This document shows, piece by piece, positions 7,507-14,363 of a DNA stretch of 14,363 nucleotides. This DNA comes from JAAYZQ01 sp034428935 (lineage in GTDB: Bacteria; Chloroflexota; Anaerolineae; JAAYZQ01). Location: positions 1 through 14,363 of the forward strand of contig DAOUHB010000141.1 of the NCBI GenBank assembly GCA_034428935.1, read 5' to 3'. Every line of letters starts with the position of its first letter. The first letter of the stretch is position 1. Position numbers and translations under genes: made by a program. The notes beneath the pieces are model-generated. The model was not told the origin of the DNA, ran no database searches, and saw nothing but the letters and a program-made list of their open reading frames with translations.

Positions 7507-8133
7507 GTGAAGCTAACTGACAAACCGGTAACCAACTTTCTGGACGAGCTGGCGAGCAATGCCCCGGCCCCTGGAGGCGGGAGCGTGGCCGCCCTCAGCG
7601 GTGCCCTGGGCGCCGCCCTCATCAGCATGGTCTGCAACCTGACCCTGGGCAAGAAGGGCTACGACGAGGTTCAGGACGACATGAAAGACCTGCTCGCACA
7701 ATCGGAAGCCCTTCGCCAGGAGCTGACTGGCCTCCTGGAGGCGGACGTGGCCGCCTACACCGCTTATTCCCAGGCGGCCAAGATGCCCCGCGAGACGGAC
7801 GAGCAAAAGACCGAGCGCACCAAGGCGGTGCAGGCCGCCCTGGTGAAGGCCACGGACGTGCCCATGCGCATCGCCGAGGCGGCGGTCAAGGTCATGGACC
7901 TGTGCATGCCCACCGCCGAAAAGGGCAACAAGTTTGCCGTCAGCGACGCGGGCGTGGCCGTGCTCATGGCCGAAGGTGCCTTGCGCAGCGCGGCCCTCAA
8001 CGTCCTCATCAACCTGGGCAGCATCAAGGACGAGGCGTTCGTCGCCCAGAAGCGCGCCCACCTGGACGGGCTGTTGGCGGGCAAGGGCGCCATGCGCGAC
8101 GAGATCTATGACTACGTGGAAGGCAGGCTCTAG
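7507..8133 (+). CDS. fchA: FchA, methenyl-THF cyclohydrolase (formiminotransferase-cyclodeaminase family)
   Basis: FchA interconverts 10-formyl-THF and 5,10-methenyl-THF, the second step of the methyl branch after Fhs. The 208-residue protein is a single cyclodeaminase-type domain of usual length. It is an all-helical fold with the conserved N-terminal PAPGGGSVAALSGALGAAL (about 20-38) and a C-terminal NKFAVSDAG..AEGALRSAALNVLINL stretch typical of the family. The start is GTG 7507, giving VKLTDKPVTNF, chosen because of the strong AAGGAGG. folD follows 42 bases later with its own AGGAGG. Having both FchA and FolD is common in acetogens, but here FolD seems to lack its cyclohydrolase lysine. 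FchA may therefore be the only enzyme for this step in the cluster. Confidence 0.92.
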   Translation: MKLTDKPVTNFLDELASNAPAPGGGSVAALSGALGAALISMVCNLTLGKKGYDEVQDDMKDLLAQSEALRQELTGLLEADVAAYTAYSQAAKMPRETDEQKTERTKAVQAALVKATDVPMRIAEAAVKVMDLCMPTAEKGNKFAVSDAGVAVLMAEGALRSAALNVLINLGSIKDEAFVAQKRAHLDGLLAGKGAMRDEIYDYVEGRL

Positions 8134-8175
8134 CCGGCTGCCGTCCCCCAGCGAAACGCGAGGAGGAAACGAGGA

Positions 8176-9051
8176 ATGACTGCAACGATCTTGGACGGCA
8201 GAGCCGTCGCCAAAACGATGCAGGGCGAGCTGGAAGCGGCGGTGGCCGAATTCAAGGCCAAAACCGGCGTGACGCCCACCATCGCCGTCGTCCGGGCGGG
8301 TGAGGACCCGGGCTCCGTGTGGTATGCCAACGCCATCAAGAAGACCATGGCCGCGCGAGGCATGGAAGCCCAGCTCCACATCCTGCCCGAGACGGCCAGC
8401 CAGGCCGAATTGGTGGACATGGTTGCCCGCCTGAACGAGGACCCCGCCGTGCATGGCATCATGGTCCAGGAGCCTATGCCCAAGGGCATCGACGAGGGCG
8501 CGGTCAAGGCCGCCCTATCGCCCATCAAGGATGTGGACGGCGTGCACGAGGTCAATGCCGGGCGCCTGGCCCTGGCGGCGCCGGCCGGCCGGCCTGCAGG
8601 GGTTGGCCCCTTCTTTGTGCCGGCCACGCCCGCGGGCGGCATGGAGCTCATGCGCCGCAGCGGCGTGACCTTTGCCGGGCAGAACGCCGTCGTCCTCGGC
8701 CGCTCGGCCATCGTCGGCAAGCCCATGGCCCTGCTCCTCATGCGCGAGAATGCCACGGTCACGGTCTGCCACTCGCGCTCCAAGGACCTCGCCGGCATCT
8801 GCCGCTCGGCCGACATCCTGTGCGTGGCCGTTGGCCGGGCCGAGATGGTCAAGGGCGATTGGATCCGCCCCGGCGGCGTCGTGGTCGACTTTGGCGTCAA
8901 CGACGTCGACGGCAAAATGGTCGGCGACGTGGCGTATGAGGAGGCCAGCGAGGTAGCGGGCATGATCACCCCGGTGCCCGGCGGCACGGGGCCCATGACC
9001 AACGTCATGCTCTGCCTGAACGTGCTGGAAGCTGCCAGGCTGCAGGTCTAG
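8176..9051 (+). CDS. folD: FolD-type methylene-THF dehydrogenase, catalytic Lys replaced by Ile54
   Basis: FolD oxidises or reduces between 5,10-methylene- and 5,10-methenyl-THF with NAD(P) and normally also acts as cyclohydrolase. The 291-residue protein has the normal layout. The substrate-site region is near 44-60. Q98 sits in HGIMVQEPMP and D121 in PIKDVDGVHE. The Rossmann-domain signature GRSAIVGKPMA is near 175-185 and PGGTGPMTNVML is near the end. Y50, Q98 and D121 sit at the same residue numbers as in E. coli FolD as I recall it, but position 54, the catalytic lysine needed for cyclohydrolase, is isoleucine (codon ATC 8335-8337). Lysines occur at 55 and 56. The VQLPLP motif is also changed to VQEPMP. 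It probably works as a dehydrogenase alone, with FchA upstream doing the hydrolysis. Family call is firm; loss of the second activity is inferred. Confidence 0.93.
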   Translation: MTATILDGRAVAKTMQGELEAAVAEFKAKTGVTPTIAVVRAGEDPGSVWYANAIKKTMAARGMEAQLHILPETASQAELVDMVARLNEDPAVHGIMVQEPMPKGIDEGAVKAALSPIKDVDGVHEVNAGRLALAAPAGRPAGVGPFFVPATPAGGMELMRRSGVTFAGQNAVVLGRSAIVGKPMALLLMRENATVTVCHSRSKDLAGICRSADILCVAVGRAEMVKGDWIRPGGVVVDFGVNDVDGKMVGDVAYEEASEVAGMITPVPGGTGPMTNVMLCLNVLEAARLQV

Positions 9052-9063
9052 GGTCCATCGCCG

Positions 9064-10440
9064 ATGACCGCCCAAGTGGTCGTCTGCGGCACGGGCATAG
9101 CGGGCATCAGCGCGGCCTATCACCTGGCCGTGAAGCATGGCGTTCGCGACGTCCTCCTCGTGGACGAGCGGGCGCCGCTGAGCCTGACGAGCGACAAGTC
9201 CACCGAGTGCTACCGCAACTGGTGGCCGGGGCCGGGCGATGCAATGGTGCGGCTCATGAACCGCAGCATCGACCTGATGGAAGAGCTGGCCCGGGAGAGC
9301 GGCAACGCCTTTCAACTGAGCCGGCGCGGCTATCTGTTTGTCACCGCCGACCCCGGCCGCATCGCGGATTTCGAGCGGGCCGCGGCCGAGCCCTGCTCCC
9401 TGGGCGCCGGCCCCCTGCGTGTCCACCGGGGCGAGCCCGGAGACCCGGAGTACATCCCTGCGCCGGACACCGGCTTCGAAAACCTGCCCACCGGCGCCGA
9501 TCTGATCCTCGATCCGGGCCTGATCCGCAAGCATTTCCCCTTCCTGACAGAAGACGTCGTGGCGGCTCTGCACACGCGCCGCTGTGGCCGGTTGAGCGCC
9601 CAGCAACTGGGCATGCTCCTCCTGGAGCAGGCCCGCGAGCGCGGTGCGCGGCTGCTCCAGGGGCGCCTCGAAGGGGTGGAAGTGCGCGGCGGACGGGTGC
9701 GGGCTGTGCGCGTCGCCACCGAGGGCGCCACGCAGACGGTCGAGACCGAGACTCTGGTCAACGCGGCCGGCCCCTTTGCCAGGCAGGTGGGGCAAATGCT
9801 GGGGGTTGACCTGCCCATCTCCTGCGAGCTCCACGCCAAGATCTCGTATACCGACTCGCTGGGGGTCCTGCCGCGCTACGCGCCCCTCTACTACTGGGCC
9901 GATCCACAACTCCTTCCCTGGTCGGACGAGGAGCGCGCCATGCTGGCCGAAACGGAAGAGACCCATTGGCTCCTGGAGCCCTTCCCGCCCGGACCCCACG
10001 GCGTGCCGGAGGGCGGCGCCGGCAGCCAGGTGCAGCTCGCGCTGTGGACCTATGACGTCAAGACAATGGAGCCGGTACTGCCGCTGCCGGCCATCGATCC
10101 TCACTACTTTGAGGTGGTGTTGCGCGGCCTGTCGCGCATGGTCCCCGGCCTGCGCGCCTACTTTGACCGGCTGCCACGGCCCGTGGTGGATGGGGGCTAT
10201 TATGCCAAGACCGCGGAGAACCGGCCCCTCATCGGGCCCATGCCCGTGGCAGGGGCGTACATGATTGCCGCCCTATCCGGCTTTGGCATCATGGGGGGCT
10301 GCGCCGCCGGCGAGCTCCTGGCGGCCCACGTGGTCGGCGGCGAGCTGCCCGACTATGCCCCCTGGTTCCTGCTGGACCGCTATCAAGATCCGGAATATGT
10401 GCACATGGTGGAGAGTTGGGATGCTTCCGGGCAGCTCTAA
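9064..10440 (+). CDS. FAD-dependent oxidoreductase, DAO / sarcosine-dimethylglycine oxidase-like
   Basis: This is a 458-residue flavoprotein of the D-amino-acid-oxidase superfamily. The N-terminal dinucleotide-binding motif is G9xG11xxG14 (VVVCGTGIAGISAAYHLA). A second FAD-contact region is NAAGPFARQVGQ, near 236-247. The C-terminal FAD-site segment GGYYAKTAENRPLIGP..ALSGFGIMGGCAAGELLA is typical of sarcosine oxidase beta and dimethylglycine dehydrogenase N-terminal parts. The folate-binding GcvT domain found in dimethylglycine dehydrogenase is absent. No signal peptide or membrane segment is visible. It starts 12 bases after folD with only a weak AGGGT site. An oxidase or dehydrogenase for an N-methyl compound passing a formaldehyde-level unit to THF would suit a position between folD and fhs. 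The substrate cannot be told from sequence, and another amine or amino acid substrate is equally possible. Confidence 0.8.
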   Translation: MTAQVVVCGTGIAGISAAYHLAVKHGVRDVLLVDERAPLSLTSDKSTECYRNWWPGPGDAMVRLMNRSIDLMEELARESGNAFQLSRRGYLFVTADPGRIADFERAAAEPCSLGAGPLRVHRGEPGDPEYIPAPDTGFENLPTGADLILDPGLIRKHFPFLTEDVVAALHTRRCGRLSAQQLGMLLLEQARERGARLLQGRLEGVEVRGGRVRAVRVATEGATQTVETETLVNAAGPFARQVGQMLGVDLPISCELHAKISYTDSLGVLPRYAPLYYWADPQLLPWSDEERAMLAETEETHWLLEPFPPGPHGVPEGGAGSQVQLALWTYDVKTMEPVLPLPAIDPHYFEVVLRGLSRMVPGLRAYFDRLPRPVVDGGYYAKTAENRPLIGPMPVAGAYMIAALSGFGIMGGCAAGELLAAHVVGGELPDYAPWFLLDRYQDPEYVHMVESWDASGQL

Positions 10441-10483
10441 GCCGGGTGCGGCCACTGACTGCCGGTCAAATATCGGATTTGTT

Positions 10484-10512
10484 TTGACAAGCACAATCGC
10501 CTGTGGTACACT
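10484..10512 (+). promoter_or_regulatory. Sigma70-type promoter for fhs
   Basis: A perfect -35 TTGACA (10484-10489) is followed by a 17-base spacer and -10 TACACT (10507-10512, 4 of 6 to consensus). A TGG extended -10 element lies directly upstream (10504-10506). Transcription would begin near 10519, leaving a leader of about 80 bases before ATG 10599. The rest of the 158-base gap (10441-10598) holds the fhs ribosome site AAGGAGGA (10586-10593). I see no clear terminator for the upstream gene. Confidence 0.8.
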
Positions 10513-10598
10513 AGCGGCTGCGATCCCTGCCAGAATAGATCCGCCGCTCGAAGCCAGGGCAGAGTTGCCAGAAATAATATTGATCAAGGAGGAAACAG

Positions 10599-12470
10599 AT
10601 GATAGTTGACATCAAACGACCGGTGCCGAGCGACATCGACATCGCTCAAGCAGCCAAGATGCGGCCCATCATCGACGTCGCCAAGCAGTTGGGGCTGACC
10701 GAGGATGACCTGGACTACTATGGCAAATACAAGGCCAAGGTTCACCTCGACGTCCTGGACCGCCTGGCGGATCGACCCAACGGCAAGTACATCGATGTCA
10801 CGGCCATCACCCCCACGCCCCTCGGCGAAGGCAAGACGGTGACCACCATCGGCGTCAGCCAGGGGCTCGACTACATCGGCAAGAAGGTCATGACCTGTAT
10901 TCGCCAGCCCTCCCAGGGACCGACCTTTGGCATCAAGGGTGGAGCGGCCGGCGGCGGATACGCCCAGATCGTGTCCATGGAGGACTTTAACCTCCACCTG
11001 ACCGGCGACATTCACGCCGTGAGCGCTGCTCACAACCTCCTGGCAGCCGCCATTGACAACCGCCTGACCAAGGAGCTCCGCTGGAGCACAAACTTTCTGG
11101 CCAGGGCCCTGGCCCCCAACGACGAATACACACCGTCGATGCGCAAGCGCCTGGACAAGCTGGGCATCCAGTCCGAGAAACCTTCCGATCTGAGCGCCGA
11201 GGACAAGGAGCGCATGTTCCGCCTGGACATCGATCCCTACAGCATCCAGTGGCGCCGGATCGTGGACGTTAGCGATGCTTCGTTGCGCAACATCATCGTT
11301 GGCCTGGGGACGATCAACGACGGAACGCCGCGCCAGACGGGCTATGACATCAGCGTTGCCTCCGAGATCATGGCCGCCCTGGCCCTCTGCTGCGACCTGG
11401 CCGACCTGCGGGATCGCATGGGCCGGATCATCATCGGCACCAACAAGAAGGGCGAGCCCATCACCGCCGAGGACCTGAACGTGGCCGGCGCGATGACCGT
11501 CCTCCTCAAAGAAGCCATCATGCCCAACCTGATGCAGACCCTGTCGGGCAGCCCCGCGTTTGTGCACTGCGGGCCCTTTGCCAACATCGCCCAGGGCAAC
11601 AGTTCCATCCTGGCCGACCGCATTGCCCTCAAGCTGATGGGCGAGGATGGCTACGTTGTCACCGAGTCGGGCTTTGGTGCCGACTGCGGCATGGAAAAGT
11701 TCTTTAACATCAAGTGCCGCTACAGCGGTCTGATCCCCAACTGCGTGGTCCTGGTCTGCACGGTGCGCGCCCTCAAGATGCACGGCGGTGGCCCCAAGGT
11801 CGTCGCCGGCAAGCCCCTGGACAAGGCCTACACCGCCGAGAACCTGGAGCTCCTGGAGAAGGGCCTGCCCAACCTCTTGCAGCACATCGAGAACGCCCTG
11901 AAGTTCGGCGTGCCCGTCGTCGTCGCCATCAACCGCTTCAAGGACGACACCGACGCCGAGATCCAGCTCATCCGCAAGCGCGCCCAGGAGACGGGTGCCG
12001 AGGACGCAGTGGAGAGCACCGTCTGGGCCGATGGCGCAAAGGGTGGCGCCGCCCTGGCCGAGGCAGTCGTCAAGGCCTGCGACAAGCCCAGCAACTTCAA
12101 GTTCCTGTATCCCGACGAGATGTCGATCAAGGACAAGATGGAGACCATCGCCCGCGAGATCTATCGCGCGGGGTCCGTCAGCTACACGCCCGAGGTGGAA
12201 GCCAAGATCGCGGCCTTTACCAAGATGGGCCTGAGCAATCTCCCGATGTGCATGGCCAAGACGCACCTGTCGTTCACCCACGACCCGGCGGTCAAGGGCG
12301 CTCCGCGAGACTGGAACCTGCCCATCACCGACATCCGGGCCAGCGTGGGCGCCGGCTTCCTCTATCCGCTGTGCGGCACGATGCGCACGATGCCCGGACT
12401 GCCCACCCGCCCGGCCTTTACGGACGTAGACATCGACCTGGAAACCGGCCGAGTGGTTGGATTGTTCTAG
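10599..12470 (+). CDS. fhs: Fhs, formate-tetrahydrofolate ligase (long form)
   Basis: Fhs makes 10-formyl-THF from formate, THF and ATP, the entry step of the methyl branch. The 623-residue protein carries the P-loop TPTPLGEGKTVTTIG near 68-82. Family motifs include PTFGIKGGAAGGGYAQ, LTGDIHAVSAAHNLLAAAIDN, FANIAQGNSSILADRIALKL, VTESGFGADCGMEKFFNIKC, RALKMHGGG and a C-terminal GAGFLYPLCGTMRTMPGLPTRP. Ordinary bacterial Fhs has about 555-560 residues. The extra length here includes a segment near 190-215 ending in LDIDPYSIQWRR, as in the eukaryotic C1-THF synthase domain and plant Fhs. It is transcribed from its own promoter, translated from a strong AAGGAGGA site, and followed by a terminator, so it appears to be monocistronic. 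Identity is very firm. Confidence 0.97.
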   Translation: MIVDIKRPVPSDIDIAQAAKMRPIIDVAKQLGLTEDDLDYYGKYKAKVHLDVLDRLADRPNGKYIDVTAITPTPLGEGKTVTTIGVSQGLDYIGKKVMTCIRQPSQGPTFGIKGGAAGGGYAQIVSMEDFNLHLTGDIHAVSAAHNLLAAAIDNRLTKELRWSTNFLARALAPNDEYTPSMRKRLDKLGIQSEKPSDLSAEDKERMFRLDIDPYSIQWRRIVDVSDASLRNIIVGLGTINDGTPRQTGYDISVASEIMAALALCCDLADLRDRMGRIIIGTNKKGEPITAEDLNVAGAMTVLLKEAIMPNLMQTLSGSPAFVHCGPFANIAQGNSSILADRIALKLMGEDGYVVTESGFGADCGMEKFFNIKCRYSGLIPNCVVLVCTVRALKMHGGGPKVVAGKPLDKAYTAENLELLEKGLPNLLQHIENALKFGVPVVVAINRFKDDTDAEIQLIRKRAQETGAEDAVESTVWADGAKGGAALAEAVVKACDKPSNFKFLYPDEMSIKDKMETIAREIYRAGSVSYTPEVEAKIAAFTKMGLSNLPMCMAKTHLSFTHDPAVKGAPRDWNLPITDIRASVGAGFLYPLCGTMRTMPGLPTRPAFTDVDIDLETGRVVGLF

Positions 12471-12510
12471 CCAGGAAACCTGGTGGAGCTGAAACAAGAC
12501 TGATGTTCAG

Positions 12511-12546
12511 AGATGGGGAGGGTGCGTGATACCCTCCCCATCTTTC
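12511..12546 (+). terminator. Rho-independent-type terminator after fhs
   Basis: A perfect 13-bp inverted repeat, AGATGGGGAGGGT (12511-12523) with ACCCTCCCCATCT (12531-12543), encloses a 7-base loop. It is followed by a short, C-interrupted T tract (TCTTTC). It lies 40 bases after the fhs stop and before the next promoter, so it separates two transcription units. The T-run is shorter than in classic terminators. Confidence 0.82.
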
Positions 12547-12591
12547 GAATCGCTTAACAACTTACGTGTGCAACTAACCAGGCAGCCAGGT

Positions 12592-12621
12592 TTGCAATGT
12601 TCTGGTGCCCTGTGCTATAAT
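12592..12621 (+). promoter_or_regulatory. Sigma70-type promoter for the HMA-like gene and cooS
   Basis: A consensus -10 TATAAT (12616-12621) with an extended TGC (12613-12615) lies 18 bases after a -35-like TTGCAA (12592-12597, 4 of 6 to TTGACA). Transcription would start near 12628, about 47 bases before ATG 12675. It sits just after the fhs terminator, as expected for a new unit. Confidence 0.78.
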
Positions 12622-12674
12622 GGCTGTGTTTCCTGGCGGTTTGGCAAGCAGGTTCTACCAAAGGAGGTAATTGC

Positions 12675-13007
12675 ATGGAGAAAGTAACCTTTAGCGTTCC
12701 GGCTATGTGGGCAGACCACCACGTTCTGGCGGTGCGAGAAGCCCTGGGCCGCGTGACCGGTGTGGAAGAGGTTCTGGCCAGTGCCATGTACAAGGACGTG
12801 CTGATCAAGTATGATCCGGCCAGCGTTAACCCCGAAACCCTGAAGGGCGCACTAGCCCAGGCCGGGTACGAGATTTCCAAAGCGCCTTCCATTCCAGTTT
12901 ACCCCGACCGCAAGAGCGACGGCTCCGACTGGTTCCGCTTCCAGGAGCGCATCACCGAGACCGACATGCGCGACCTGGAGATGTCGGGCGACCACCGCAA
13001 GTACTAA
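12675..13007 (+). CDS. Small HMA-like (heavy-metal-associated fold) protein lacking CxxC
   Basis: This is a 110-residue soluble protein of unknown function. Residues 1-70 read as a ferredoxin-like HMA fold: KVTFSVPAM, a helix HHVLAVREALGRV, GVEEVLASAMYKDVLIKYDPASV, a helix PETLKGALAQAGY, then EI. In metal-binding HMA proteins the first loop reads GMTCxxC. Here it is PAMWADHH, with both cysteines replaced and Asp-His-His present instead. A polar tail of about 35 residues (DWFRFQERITETDMRDLEMSG) has no match I recognise. ATG 12675 follows a full AAGGAGGT at 12661-12668. It is the first gene after its own promoter and lies 52 bases before cooS, so co-transcription with CO dehydrogenase is likely. 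A role in nickel or other metal handling for CooS is only a guess. Confidence 0.75.
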   Translation: MEKVTFSVPAMWADHHVLAVREALGRVTGVEEVLASAMYKDVLIKYDPASVNPETLKGALAQAGYEISKAPSIPVYPDRKSDGSDWFRFQERITETDMRDLEMSGDHRKY

Positions 13008-13008
13008 A

Positions 13009-13028
13009 GGCCACGGCCCGTCGTGGCC
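13009..13028 (+). other. Short perfect hairpin between the HMA-like gene and cooS
   Basis: GGCCACG (13009-13015) pairs perfectly with CGTGGCC (13022-13028) around a 6-base loop, immediately after the stop of the HMA-like gene. No T-run follows (GCGGTAAAACC), so termination is unlikely. It may stabilise or process the transcript and set the ratio of the small protein to CooS. The cooS ribosome site AAGGAAGG (13044-13051) follows. Confidence 0.5.
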
Positions 13029-13059
13029 GCGGTAAAACCTTAGAAGGAAGGTAAAGCAC

Positions 13060-14363
13060 ATGTCAGACTACTCAAAGGTAACCGCCGACGTTGCGGTGCA
13101 GGAATTGCTCGAGATCGCGCACGAAAAGGGCATCGAGACCGCCTTTGACCGTGCCGAGAGCACCAAACCCTGCCCCATTGGCAGCGACGGCGTCTGCTGC
13201 AAGATCTGTGCCATGGGGCCCTGCCGCCTGGTGGGCAAGACCAAGGCCGGCATCTGCGGCGCCACCGTCGACACCGTCGCCGCCCGCAACCTTGCCAGGC
13301 AGATCGCCGCCGGTGCAGCCGCCCACTCGGACCACGGGCGCGACATGACCCTGGCGCTCCTGGCCGTGGCCGAAGGGCACGCTCCCGATTATCGCATCCG
13401 CGATGTGGCCAAGCTGGTGGAGGTCGCCGCGTTTTTCGACATCCCCGTGGAGGGGCGCGAGACCAACGACATTGCCAAGGATGTTGCCGAAGCGGCTCTT
13501 TCCCAGTTTGGCCAGCAGCGGGGCACGCTCAAATTCCTGGAGCGCGCACCGAAAAAGCGCCAGCAGATCTGGAAAGAGCAGGACGTTGCGCCGCGAGGCG
13601 TCGACCGCGAGATTGTCGAAACCTTGCACCGCACCCACGTCGGCAACGACCAGGATGCGGAGCACATCCTGGATCATGCCCTGCGAACGGCGCTGGCCGA
13701 CGGCTGGGGCGGCTCCATGATCTCCACCGACATCACCGACATCCTCTTTGGCACCCCGGTTCCTCTCAGCAGCGAGGTCAACCTGGGCAGCCTGGACGAG
13801 GACCAGGTGAACATTATCATCCACGGGCACGAGCCGCTGCTGTCAGAGCTCATTCTGATGGCCTGCCAGGACCCGGAGATGATCGAGTACGCCAAGAGCA
13901 AGGGCGCTGCGGGCATCAACCTGACGGGCATCTGCTGCACCGCCAACGAGACCCTGATGCGCCAGGGAGTCAAGACCGCTGGCAATTTCCTGAGCCAGGA
14001 GTTGGCCATCGCCACGGGCGTCGTCGAAGCCATGGTGGTTGACATCCAGTGCATCATGCAGGCGCTGGCGCCGGTGGCCGCGAGTTATCACACCAAGCTC
14101 ATCACCACCTCCCGCAAGGCCAAGATCAAGGGTGCCATCCACATGCAGTTTGACGAGCACCGGGCGCTGGAAATCGCCAAGGAGATCGTCAAGGCCGGCA
14201 TCGACAATTATCCCAACCGCAGCAAGACCGAGAAGGTCTATATCCCCAACGTGACCGCGCCGCTGGTGGCGGGCTTTTCTCACGAATACTTGCGCTACAT
14301 GCAGGGTGGCTACTACCGCGGCTCCTTCCGTCCGCTCAACGACGCCATCATGACCGGGCGCAT
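13060..14363 (+). CDS. cooS: CooS/AcsA, Ni-Fe carbon monoxide dehydrogenase, 3'-truncated by window edge
   Basis: CooS interconverts CO and CO2 at a Ni-Fe-S C-cluster and supplies CO to acetyl-CoA synthase in the Wood-Ljungdahl pathway. The frame is open from ATG 13060 to the window end, giving 434 residues of an expected 630-670. The D- and B-cluster cysteines are present: C38, C46, C47, C50, C55 and C66 (PCPIGSDGVCCKICAMGPC, then GICG). The C-cluster region begins with the histidines of IHGHEP (H255, H257), GICCTANE (C292-C293) and VDIQC331. The remaining C-cluster cysteines and the catalytic lysine region lie beyond the window. AAGGAAGG precedes the ATG by 8 bases. Whether it is the AcsB-bound AcsA or a free-standing CooS cannot be decided without the downstream genes, though the cluster favours the former. 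Confidence 0.95.
   Translation, partial: MSDYSKVTADVAVQELLEIAHEKGIETAFDRAESTKPCPIGSDGVCCKICAMGPCRLVGKTKAGICGATVDTVAARNLARQIAAGAAAHSDHGRDMTLALLAVAEGHAPDYRIRDVAKLVEVAAFFDIPVEGRETNDIAKDVAEAALSQFGQQRGTLKFLERAPKKRQQIWKEQDVAPRGVDREIVETLHRTHVGNDQDAEHILDHALRTALADGWGGSMISTDITDILFGTPVPLSSEVNLGSLDEDQVNIIIHGHEPLLSELILMACQDPEMIEYAKSKGAAGINLTGICCTANETLMRQGVKTAGNFLSQELAIATGVVEAMVVDIQCIMQALAPVAASYHTKLITTSRKAKIKGAIHMQFDEHRALEIAKEIVKAGIDNYPNRSKTEKVYIPNVTAPLVAGFSHEYLRYMQGGYYRGSFRPLNDAIMTGR

Noticed and set aside
8515..10104. Minus-strand open frame of 529 residues across folD and the FAD oxidoreductase
   Set aside because: It spans two clear + strand genes and has the Gly/His/Arg-rich composition expected of reverse frames in GC-rich DNA.
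10513..10548. Inverted repeat AGCGGC/GCCGCT with GATC/GATC in the fhs leader as a possible riboswitch or attenuator
   Set aside because: The left arm lies before the predicted transcription start, the stem is short and interrupted, and it matches no known folate or other riboswitch pattern I can recall.
10584..12497. Minus-strand open frame of 637 residues opposite fhs
   Set aside because: It is an antisense shadow caused by GC-rich codon bias. Its translation is low-complexity and resembles no family, while the + strand is unmistakable Fhs.

Overview
The window is a GC-rich bacterial stretch, coded entirely on the + strand, holding a compact Wood-Ljungdahl (reductive acetyl-CoA) and one-carbon/tetrahydrofolate gene cluster. 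The bacterial sigma70-type promoters, strong Shine-Dalgarno sites and folate-based (not tetrahydromethanopterin) enzymes indicate an anaerobic bacterium. A Chloroflexota or similar uncultured lineage would fit, but I cannot fix the taxon from sequence alone. No tRNA, rRNA, mobile element, CRISPR array or credible minus-strand gene is visible.

Region 1 (1-7418) looks like one operon for a multi-subunit methylene-THF reductase / heterodisulfide-reductase-like complex. It starts inside a very large HdrA-type flavoprotein whose N-terminal part is an NfnB/GltD-like NAD(P)H-binding flavodomain. This is followed by MvhD, MetV, MetF and a fused HdrC-HdrB protein. mvhD is joined to metV, and metV to metF, by ATGA overlaps. 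The set matches the MetVF-HdrABC-MvhD assembly known from acetogens such as Moorella, but it is condensed by fusions and has no hydrogenase large or small subunit beside it. mvhD carries an in-frame TGA exactly where the family has a conserved cysteine, followed at the right distance by a perfect bacterial SECIS-like hairpin. I read it as a selenoprotein, not as a truncated gene.

Region 2 (7507-10440) holds fchA (methenyl-THF cyclohydrolase), folD (methylene-THF dehydrogenase) and a DAO-family FAD oxidoreductase. FolD appears to have isoleucine at the catalytic lysine position needed for cyclohydrolase activity, while the stand-alone cyclohydrolase FchA is encoded just upstream. This suggests a split of labour between the two. 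The FAD oxidoreductase may feed one-carbon units from N-methyl compounds into methylene-THF.

Region 3 (10441-12545) is a separate transcription unit: a good extended -10 promoter, fhs (formate-THF ligase, long eukaryote-like form) and a strong 13-bp terminator hairpin.

Region 4 (12592-14363) has a second sigma70-type promoter, a small heavy-metal-associated-fold protein lacking the usual CxxC, and the first two thirds of cooS/acsA (Ni-Fe CO dehydrogenase), which runs off the window end. Together the genes cover formate to methyl-THF (Fhs, FchA, FolD, MetVF) and the start of the carbonyl branch (CooS). The Hdr/Mvh subunits would connect the methylene-THF reductase step to NAD(P)H, ferredoxin or thiol electron carriers.
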